Source: Curtobacterium oceanosedimentum (GTDB lineage Bacteria > Actinomycetota > Actinomycetes > Actinomycetales > Microbacteriaceae). Taken from it: a stretch of DNA of 64,000 bases. The notes under the pieces were generated by a model. It saw only the letters and a program-made list of their open reading frames with translations, was not told the origin of the DNA and ran no database searches. Location of the stretch: NCBI RefSeq assembly GCF_020297365.1, contig NZ_JAIXIG010000017.1, positions 1 to 64,000 on the forward strand. The letters are read 5' to 3'. This document shows, piece by piece, positions 26,123 through 32,601 of this stretch (the first letter of the stretch is position 1; each line of letters starts with the position of its first letter). The translations under genes were made by a program, and so were the position numbers.

Positions 26123-27100
26123 ATGCGCACCATCGGCCGGATCACCGCCGCCGTCGCCAGCCTCGCCGTCGTCACGACCGTGGCAGCCGGCTGTGCGGCC
26201 CACACCACGTCGACGGACCACGACGCCGCCCGCGTCGGCACGTCCAGCGCGCACATCGCGCTCGGCATGTACTACGGCGACCGCTCGCTCGCCGCCACGA
26301 ACAAGGCACTCGGCACCACCCCCGCCATCCACCTGACGTACTTCGACTGGGCGTCGGACTGGAGCGCCGACCCCGTCCTCGCCGCCGACGCCCGGCGTGG
26401 CCAGACCTCGCTCGTCAACTGGGAGCCCTTCGACGTCGACTTCCACGACATCGTCGCCGGCGAGTACGACGACGTCATCACGGAGCAGGCCGAGGGAGCC
26501 GCCGCGCTGACCAACCCCGTCCTGCTCGACTTCGCCGCGGAGATGAACGAGGAGGAAGGCTGGGGCGGACACGACCCCGAGCTCTACATCGCGGCCTGGC
26601 GCCACGTGCACGACATCTTCGCGGAGAAGGCGGCCGGCAAGGTGCAGTGGGTCTGGGCGCCGAACAACACCGACAGCGAGGGCGCCCCCACCGCGATCGA
26701 GTACTACCCCGGCAGCCACTACGTCGACTGGACCGGCATCGACGGCTACAACTGGGGCACCTCCGACGACGACTTCGACTGGCAGTCCTTCACCTCGGTG
26801 TTCCGGGACACCTACCGGGTCCTCCACGAGCTCGGCAAGCCGATCATCATCGGCGAGACGGCGTCGGACGAGGTCGGCGGTGACAAGGCGAAGTGGATCA
26901 GGGACATCATCCCGACCCTCGAGACCACGTTCCCCGACATCGAGGCCGTCGTCTGGTTCGACGTCGAGAAGGAACGCGACTGGCGGATCCGCTCGTCGTC
27001 CCGCGCCTTCGCCGCCTTCCGCCAGCTCGCCAACGACCCGTCCGTCGTCCCCGCGGACCGCCGCCATCCGCTGCTGACCGAACGCGCCTCCGGTCGCTGA
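26123..27100 (+). CDS. GH26-like glycoside hydrolase lipoprotein (mannanase-like)
   Basis: 325 residues. The lipobox is VAAGC (about residue 24). The GH26-like barrel has AAEMNEEEGWGG with acid/base Glu140, VQWVWAPNN, WTGIDGYNW, and IIIGETASDE with nucleophile Glu245. Mannanases usually have a His before the acid/base EMN, and Ala occupies that place here. ATG at 26123 has GGAAGCAGGA upstream. It follows the two-component pair by 89 bases and may be controlled by it. The substrate is probably a beta-mannan or mixed glucan. Confidence 0.75.
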   Translation: MRTIGRITAAVASLAVVTTVAAGCAAHTTSTDHDAARVGTSSAHIALGMYYGDRSLAATNKALGTTPAIHLTYFDWASDWSADPVLAADARRGQTSLVNWEPFDVDFHDIVAGEYDDVITEQAEGAAALTNPVLLDFAAEMNEEEGWGGHDPELYIAAWRHVHDIFAEKAAGKVQWVWAPNNTDSEGAPTAIEYYPGSHYVDWTGIDGYNWGTSDDDFDWQSFTSVFRDTYRVLHELGKPIIIGETASDEVGGDKAKWIRDIIPTLETTFPDIEAVVWFDVEKERDWRIRSSSRAFAAFRQLANDPSVVPADRRHPLLTERASGR

Positions 27101-27137
27101 CGACCGCCCGGACGGACCGGGTCGCGACCGCGGCAGC

Positions 27138-27180
27138 CTGGAGGCGCGACCCGCCTGACGGGCGCGGGTCGCGCCTCCAG
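27138..27180. terminator. Bidirectional terminator, CTGGAGGCGCG family
   Basis: A 17-base perfect stem (27138-27154 with 27164-27180) and a 9-base loop, between the convergent GH26 and LysR genes. It is one of several hairpins in the window sharing the CTGGAGGCGCG arm. Confidence 0.85.
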
Positions 27181-27231
27181 ACGGGTCACCGCGCACGCGG
27201 TGCGACCGCAGGTCCGTCGGCTGCGGCCCGC

Positions 27232-28173
27232 CTAGCCGAGCGGCTCGACGCCGTAGCCGGCGACCACCGCCCGCAGCTCGTCCAGGTACGTCCGCGCCTG
27301 CACGGTGAGCGGCACCGAGGCGTGGGCGATCCACCCGATCTCGATGCGTTCGTCGACGTCGAGGGGGATGGCGACGATCTCCGGGTCGAGGTCGTCGCTG
27401 ATGAGCCCCGTCGAGATCGTGTAGCCGCCCAGGCCGATCATGAGGTTGAAGATCGTCGCTCGGTCCGAGACCCGGATCTCCCGCTTGCTCGACATCGTCG
27501 ACAGGATCTCCTCCGCCAGGTAGAAGGAGTTGTTCGCGCCCTGGTCGAAGGTCAGCCGGGGCAGGTCGGCGAGGTCGTCGAGGGTCGCGCGCTCCCGTGA
27601 TGCGAGCGGGTTCCGCCGGGCCACGAAGATGTGCGGCTGGGCGACGAACAGCGGCGTGAACACGACCCCGGCGTCCCGCATCAGCTTGCCGAGCACCTGC
27701 TTGTTGAAGTCGTTGCGGTAGAGGATGCCCACCTCGCTGCGGAGCGTGCGGACGTCCTCGATGATGTCCCAGGTGCGCGTCTCGCGGAGCGAGAACTCGT
27801 ACTCGTCTGCGGCCGCTGCTTCGACCATCCGGACGAAGGCCTCCACCGCGAACGAGTAGTGCTGGGCCGACACCCCGAGCAGGCGGCGCGACGGCTGGCC
27901 GCCGACGTAGCGCTGCTCGAGCAGGGAGACCTGCTCGACCACCTGTCGGGCGTAGCCGAGGAACTCGACGCCGTCGACGGTGAGCACGACCCCCCGGGCC
28001 GATCGGGTGAACAGGGGACGTCCGATCCGCGTCTCCAGGTCCTTCATCGCCGCGGACAGGGTCGGCTGCGCGACGTAGAGCAGATCGGCGGCCGCGCTGA
28101 TCGACCCCTCCGACGCGACCTCGATGAAGTACCGGAGTTGCTGCAGCGTGATGTCGTTCGAGACCCGAGCCAT
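27232..28173 (-). CDS. LysR-family regulator of the mesX-mesD locus
   Basis: 313 residues. The N-terminal winged helix is LQQLRYFIEVASEGSISAAADLLYVAQPTLSAAMKDLE in outline (residues about 10-48), followed by a periplasmic-binding-like effector domain. ATG at 28173 is six bases after TAGCCT, suggesting a leaderless transcript. A GCTAT-N8-ATAGC dyad overlaps that -10. Being divergent from mesX-mesD, it is likely their activator and self-repressor, sensing sulfur-amino-acid status. The effector is not known. Confidence 0.85.
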   Translation of the reverse strand: MARVSNDITLQQLRYFIEVASEGSISAAADLLYVAQPTLSAAMKDLETRIGRPLFTRSARGVVLTVDGVEFLGYARQVVEQVSLLEQRYVGGQPSRRLLGVSAQHYSFAVEAFVRMVEAAAADEYEFSLRETRTWDIIEDVRTLRSEVGILYRNDFNKQVLGKLMRDAGVVFTPLFVAQPHIFVARRNPLASRERATLDDLADLPRLTFDQGANNSFYLAEEILSTMSSKREIRVSDRATIFNLMIGLGGYTISTGLISDDLDPEIVAIPLDVDERIEIGWIAHASVPLTVQARTYLDELRAVVAGYGVEPLG

Positions 28174-28181
28174 AGGTGCAG

Positions 28182-28199
28182 GCTATACCGCTGCATAGC
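28182..28199. promoter_or_regulatory. LysR-type operator between lysR and mesX
   Basis: GCTAT-N8-ATAGC (28182-28186 and 28195-28199). It overlaps the regulator's own -10 (28180-28185) and lies about 95 bases before mesX, as expected for a LysR autoregulatory site. Confidence 0.6.
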
Positions 28200-28292
28200 G
28201 TCTGCGTATTACCTGATGGCCCGGGGATCCCGCCATGATCGAGGGACACTTCCCACAGTGCCTCCGGGCGCTCGACGCACGGACTGCGGAGC

Positions 28293-29270
28293 ATGGCGAA
28301 CGACCTCACCTTCAGCACCACCAGGACCCGGTTCGACGAGGACTACTCCCCCGCCGACAGCTCCCGGCTGACCACGAACTTCGCCAACCTGGCGCGCGGC
28401 GAGCGCCGACAGGAGAACCTGCGTGCTGCGCTGGCGATGATCGACGGGCGCACGAACGACCTCGCGGGGGCGTCTGCTGGCGGTGCCGGTGACCGCTACC
28501 GTCTGCAGCTCGACATCGTCTCGGTGGCGCTGCAGTTCTCCGACGGCGGGGCGGACGCAGAGTTCCCGCTGCTCGAGATGCTCGACGTCACGATCGTCGA
28601 CCAGCACACCGGCGAGCGCCACCAGGGGATCCTCGGCAACAACTTCTCGTCGTACCTGCGCGACTACGACTTCTCCGTCCTGCTGCCCTCGTCGTCGTCC
28701 GGCGTCCCGTCCGACTTCGGACAGCTGCACGGGGCGCTCTTCCAGCGCTTCCTGGAGTCCGACGCCTTCCGTTCGCAGTTCGGTGCCGAGCCTGTCGTGT
28801 GCATCAGCGTCTCGACGAGCCAGACCTACCGGCAGAACGGGTACGTCCACCCGGTCCTCGGCGCCGAGTACGAGCACGAGCACTCCTCGCTCACCGACGA
28901 CTACTTCGGCCGGATGGGCATGCGGGTCCGGTACTTCCAGCCCGCCGGCGCGGCAGCCCCGCTCGCGTTCTACACGCGGGGCGACCTGACCGGCGACTAC
29001 TCGGACCTCCAGCTCATCGGGACGATCGCCACCATGGAGACGTTCCAGAAGATCTACCGTCCGGAGATCTACGCCGCGAACACCCCGGCCGGCAGCACCT
29101 ACCGCCCCACTCTCGACCACACCGACTTCACGTCCACGCCGGTGACCTACGACCGCGAGGAGCGCAGTCGCCTCGGTGTCACCCAGGGCCGGTGGACCGA
29201 AGAACACCTCGTGACGCCGCACGGTGCGCTCCTGTCCCGTTTCGCTGCCGAACCCGTCCCCGCCCGCTGA
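28293..29270 (+). CDS. mesX: MesX (DUF1852), partner of methionine synthase MesD
   Basis: 325 residues, full length for DUF1852. Recognisable features are the start FSTTRTRFDEDYSPADSSR, TNFANLARGERRQENL, GNNFSSYLRDYDFSVLLP, SQTYRQNGYVHPVLGAEY and METFQKIYRPEIYAANTP. In other aerobic bacteria this family is required, with oxygen, for methionine synthesis by MesD, without 5-methyltetrahydrofolate or cobalamin; its chemistry is not settled. ATG at 28293 has only a close GGAG. The mesD gene begins 21 bases after its stop, so the two are cotranscribed. Confidence 0.9.
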   Translation: MANDLTFSTTRTRFDEDYSPADSSRLTTNFANLARGERRQENLRAALAMIDGRTNDLAGASAGGAGDRYRLQLDIVSVALQFSDGGADAEFPLLEMLDVTIVDQHTGERHQGILGNNFSSYLRDYDFSVLLPSSSSGVPSDFGQLHGALFQRFLESDAFRSQFGAEPVVCISVSTSQTYRQNGYVHPVLGAEYEHEHSSLTDDYFGRMGMRVRYFQPAGAAAPLAFYTRGDLTGDYSDLQLIGTIATMETFQKIYRPEIYAANTPAGSTYRPTLDHTDFTSTPVTYDREERSRLGVTQGRWTEEHLVTPHGALLSRFAAEPVPAR

Positions 29271-29290
29271 CCGTCTGGACCGCCACTTCC

Positions 29291-30340
29291 ATGAGCTCTC
29301 TCCTCCCCACCTCGATCGTCGGCAGCCTGCCGAAGCCGTCCTGGCTCGCCGAGCCCGAGCGACTCTGGTCCCCCTGGCTGCTCGAGGGTGCCGCCCTGAC
29401 CGAGGGCAAGCAGGACGCCCTGCGCTCCGCCGTCCACGAGCAGGAGCGCCGCGGCATCGACGTCGTCAGCGACGGCGAGCAGACACGGCAGCACTTCGTC
29501 ACGACGTTCATCGAGCACCTGGACGGCATCGATCAGGAGCGCAAGGAGACCGTCCGGATCCGCGACCGCTACGACGCTGCCGTCCCCACGGTCGTCGGCG
29601 CCGTGAGTCGTCCCGCCCCGGTCTTCGTCGACGACGCCCGGTTCCTCCGCGCACAGACCGATCGCCCCATCAAGTGGGCGCTCCCCGGCCCGATGACGAT
29701 GATCGACACGCTCTCCGACCAGCACTACAAGAGCCGCGAGAAGCTGGCGTGGGAGTTCGCCACGATCCTGAACGAAGAAGCCCGCGAGCTCGAAGCTGCC
29801 GGCGTGGACGTCATCCAGTTCGACGAGCCCGCCTTCACCGTCTTCCACGACGAGGTGCAGGACTGGGGCGTCGCCGCACTCGAACGAGCCGCCGAGGGCC
29901 TGCGTGCCGAGACCGCCGTGCACATCTGTTACGGCTACGGCATCGAGGCGAACAACAGGTGGAAGGAGACGCTCGGCGCCGAGTGGCGGCAGTACGAGCA
30001 GTCCTTCCCGCTGCTGCAGCAGTCGTCGATCGACATCGTGTCGCTCGAGTGCATCCACTCGCATGTGCCGCTCGAGCTCGTCGAGCTGATCCGGGGCAAG
30101 AAGGTGATGCTCGGGGCGATCGACGTCGCCACCGAGACCGTCGAGACCCCGGAGGAGGTCGCGGAGGTGCTGCGTCGGGCGCTCGAGTTCGTCGATGCGG
30201 ACAAGCTCATCCCGAGCTCGAACTGCGGGATGGCTCCGCTGGCACGGGGTGCAGCGCTGGACAAGCTCAGTGCGCTGTCTGCCGGGGCGGACATCGTGCG
30301 GGCCGAACTGGCGAACGTCGCGGTGCCGGCAGCGCGGTAA
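29291..30340 (+). CDS. mesD: MesD-type core methionine synthase
   Basis: 349 residues, about half the size of MetE because the N-terminal folate-binding half is missing. The start is PTSIVGSLPKPSWL. Zinc-site residues are His211 and Cys213 in VHICYGYG and Cys312 in PSSNCGMAP. VIQFDEPAF is the conserved homocysteine-pocket segment. It transfers a methyl group to homocysteine. Close linkage to DUF1852 distinguishes it from MesA-C and from MetE fragments. It is the second gene of the operon controlled by the divergent LysR. Confidence 0.9.
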   Translation: MSSLLPTSIVGSLPKPSWLAEPERLWSPWLLEGAALTEGKQDALRSAVHEQERRGIDVVSDGEQTRQHFVTTFIEHLDGIDQERKETVRIRDRYDAAVPTVVGAVSRPAPVFVDDARFLRAQTDRPIKWALPGPMTMIDTLSDQHYKSREKLAWEFATILNEEARELEAAGVDVIQFDEPAFTVFHDEVQDWGVAALERAAEGLRAETAVHICYGYGIEANNRWKETLGAEWRQYEQSFPLLQQSSIDIVSLECIHSHVPLELVELIRGKKVMLGAIDVATETVETPEEVAEVLRRALEFVDADKLIPSSNCGMAPLARGAALDKLSALSAGADIVRAELANVAVPAAR

Positions 30341-30355
30341 CGGCGCGGCTCTTCC

Positions 30356-30389
30356 GGACGGCTCGCCTCGGCAACGGGGCGGGCCGTCC
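30356..30389 (+). terminator. Terminator after mesD
   Basis: GGACGGC (30356-30362) pairs with GCCGTCC (30383-30389), starting 15 bases after the mesD stop. The loop can pair further. Confidence 0.6.
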
Positions 30390-30469
30390 TCCGTGTCGCG
30401 TCCCGCAGGTACCCGGGTCTCAGCCCGGATTGGAGGCGCGGCCCGGTTCCGGCGATCAGGCCGCGGTCG

Positions 30470-30967
30470 TCACTCCTGACTGTCGAGGCTCATCTTCTCG
30501 AAGTCCCCCGCGACGCACTGTGAGCTGCCGTCGATCGTGTACCCGCGGGGATCTGCGCGGAAGTCGGAGGAGCTCACCGGGCCACCCCTGCCACGGACGC
30601 CGAGGATCGGGTCCTCGCCCCCGGTCTGGTACCGCTCGGTCATGACCCCGAGCTCCTTCCAGTGCTGCTCCACCGCCTCGACGTCGGCCTTCGGGTCAAC
30701 GCTGGCAGCACGGACCTTGGCGTAGACGTACTGGACGCCCCCGACACCAGGACCGAGGCCGCACTTCCCGAGTCCAGGACCGTCACGGACGTCCCAATCG
30801 TCACCGACGACATTCGTCGACTGGTCGACGAACGTGACGATCGACTGCTTCGCTTCTTTCGTGTTCATGCCAGACCCTTCGCTGCAACCAGTGAGAACGG
30901 CAACGGTGAGCAGCACTGCTGCTGTCGCCCGGACGACGTCGCCGGCCTTCCGTTGATGTGGCCCCAT
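30470..30967 (-). CDS. Lipoprotein of an unrecognised paralogous family (copy 2)
   Basis: 165 residues with lipobox VLTGC (about residue 28). It shares with the protein at 14654-15226 the order DWDVRDGPGLGKCG, YVYAKVR, WKELGVMTERYQTGGEDP, LGVRGRGGP and a late SSQC. ATG at 30967 has GGAAGGAG eight bases upstream. There is no catalytic motif. Two intact copies 15 kb apart suggest a maintained surface function. Confidence 0.7.
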   Translation of the reverse strand: MGPHQRKAGDVVRATAAVLLTVAVLTGCSEGSGMNTKEAKQSIVTFVDQSTNVVGDDWDVRDGPGLGKCGLGPGVGGVQYVYAKVRAASVDPKADVEAVEQHWKELGVMTERYQTGGEDPILGVRGRGGPVSSSDFRADPRGYTIDGSSQCVAGDFEKMSLDSQE

Positions 30968-31020
30968 CTGGCTTCTCCTTCCAGAGACGCATGAGCTTGG
31001 CTGCCCCCTGGCAGACCCGA

Positions 31021-31236
31021 TCAGCGTCGAGCGATCAACCCGACTGCACCGATGAGCAGGAGCACGCCACCCACGATGGCGAGCGGCACCCCGAGGATCA
31101 GCAAGATCCCGGCCCCGATGTTCGCACCGCCGTCGAACCCGCCGGCGAACGTCGCGATCACCGCCAAGCCGCAGATGAAACCGCCGACGGCGGAGATGAT
31201 GCCGCCGACGAGGGTGAGTACGCGAAGACCATTCAC
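31021..31236 (-). CDS. Small membrane protein, two helices
   Basis: 71 residues, nearly all hydrophobic and Gly-rich: two helices (about 5-30 and 42-68) joined by GGFDGGANIG, ending LIARR. The GTG at 31236 has only a weak ribosome site. No family is recognised. Confidence 0.5.
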   Translation of the reverse strand: MNGLRVLTLVGGIISAVGGFICGLAVIATFAGGFDGGANIGAGILLILGVPLAIVGGVLLLIGAVGLIARR

Positions 31237-31308
31237 CTGATCAGCGTATTCGGCGTCTCGCTCCGACTGCGACAGTCTGCACGAGCGTGTGGCGTGGGGT
31301 TGGATCCC

Positions 31309-31548
31309 CTACGAGCCGAAGCCGCCGCCGTCGGGCTCGACCGGAGCTCCGCGCCGCCGGGCGATGAACCACACTGTCGGCCCGAGAATCGGAACGAAGA
31401 GAACGACGACCACCCATGCGAGCAAGCGCGGGCCGGAGGTCGACGCTCGCCGCATCAGCGAGATGAAGGCTGCGCCGGCGAGGAACAGCGCGGTGATCGG
31501 CACCGCCATCAGGACACTGTCGAGCGATGTCGGAACGAGGGGATCCAT
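31309..31548 (-). CDS. PLDc_N-like small membrane protein
   Basis: 79 residues. Two helices, with the pattern AWVVVVLFVPILGPTVWFIARRRG matching the small PLDc_N (cardiolipin synthase N-terminal-like) family. ATG at 31548 has CAGGAGC about seven bases upstream, preferred over an ATG at 31617. Function unknown. Confidence 0.6.
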   Translation of the reverse strand: MDPLVPTSLDSVLMAVPITALFLAGAAFISLMRRASTSGPRLLAWVVVVLFVPILGPTVWFIARRRGAPVEPDGGGFGS

Positions 31549-31652
31549 GCTCTGCTCCTGGGTCCAGTACGTCATCCTGCAGCCATTCGCCAGTCCAACT
31601 GCTCGAACGTAATACATTGCCGTTCTCCGTTGTGAACACTAGCGTCGGTCTC

Positions 31653-32444
31653 ATGACTGGAGCAACGGTGTTCGCGTTGACGATCGAGATTGCAGGTGCC
31701 GTCCTCGTGACCTGGCTGACCTGGAGGGCTTCCAACGGATCCCTCGCTCGGAACAGCTTGGCCAGCATCCGGACCCGGATCACGATGTCCAGCGAGTCAG
31801 CCTGGCGCATCGGACACCGCGCGGCACTGCGGCCGACGATCACCGCGGGAGCGATCACCGTGTTGTGGTGTTCGGTGAGCATCGGTCTTGCGCCGCTTCG
31901 CACGCCGCTCTCCGTGATCGTGGCGTCGATGGTGCTCCTCGGCGGCGCACTCCTGTCCATCCCGGTGGCACACCGGGCTGTGCGCCGCAGCGCAGGCGGG
32001 AGGGCGTTGACTACGTCCATGATCACCAAGAGCACGATCCACGAGGTCGAGAACGCGACCGTGAAGGACCGCGACGGCGCATCGGTCGGCAAGGTCGCGC
32101 AGGTCTTCCCCTCCGACGAGGACGGCAGCGCGGCGTTCGTCAGCGTCGCGACCGGACTCCTCGGGGGTCACACCGCGCTCGTCCCGGTCGAGGACGCAAC
32201 CTTCGACGGCACGGACCTGCACGTCGGGTACACGAAGAGCGCGATCAAGGGCGCACCCTCGCCCGGAGCCGGGAACACCTTGTCCGTCACCGAGGCGAAC
32301 GCCGTCCGCAAGCACTTCGGGCTGTCGCCCGCTGGCAAGGCGACCGGCGACATGGGCGATCCGCACGAGAACCTCGACCAGGCCGGTACCGGTCCGGCTG
32401 GCGCAGACGACACCGAGGGCGCGGGAACGACGCCGCCTGCATGA
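31653..32444 (+). CDS. Membrane domain fused in frame to a PRC-barrel domain
   Basis: 263 residues. Residues 1-120 contain three or four hydrophobic segments. From about residue 123 (MITKSTIHEVENATVKDRDGASVGKV) a PRC-barrel domain follows, ending AVRKHFGLSP and an acidic Gly-rich tail. ATG at 31653 is seven bases after TAGCGT, a leaderless arrangement, and no stop separates the two parts. Most PRC-barrel proteins start where MITKST does here (ATG 32019, with GGGAGGG some 16 bases upstream), so the fusion may be nominal. A decayed copy of its 3' end lies at 35734-35804. Confidence 0.6.
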   Translation: MTGATVFALTIEIAGAVLVTWLTWRASNGSLARNSLASIRTRITMSSESAWRIGHRAALRPTITAGAITVLWCSVSIGLAPLRTPLSVIVASMVLLGGALLSIPVAHRAVRRSAGGRALTTSMITKSTIHEVENATVKDRDGASVGKVAQVFPSDEDGSAAFVSVATGLLGGHTALVPVEDATFDGTDLHVGYTKSAIKGAPSPGAGNTLSVTEANAVRKHFGLSPAGKATGDMGDPHENLDQAGTGPAGADDTEGAGTTPPA

Positions 32445-32541
32445 GCTGCGATGACGCGACGACGTCCCCGTCTCGTCCCGTCTCGGGTCCTGACTCCCAG
32501 CGCCGCGGCGCAAGCGGCCTGGCCGTGGACAGCGGCGACAC

Positions 32542-32590
32542 GACGGACTGGAGGCGGTGCTCACCAGGTGAGCACCGCCTCCAGTCCGTC
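32542..32590. terminator. Bidirectional terminator, 24-base perfect stem
   Basis: 32542-32565 is the exact reverse complement of 32567-32590, with one base between. It lies between the convergent PRC-barrel and LAYTG surface-protein genes. The arm contains CTGGAGGCG, as in other hairpins here. Confidence 0.85.
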
Positions 32591-32601
32591 AAGTGATCCG
32601 G

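Noticed and set aside
28200-28292. A SAM or cobalamin riboswitch upstream of mesX
   Set aside because: The 93-base leader shows none of the conserved riboswitch core elements.
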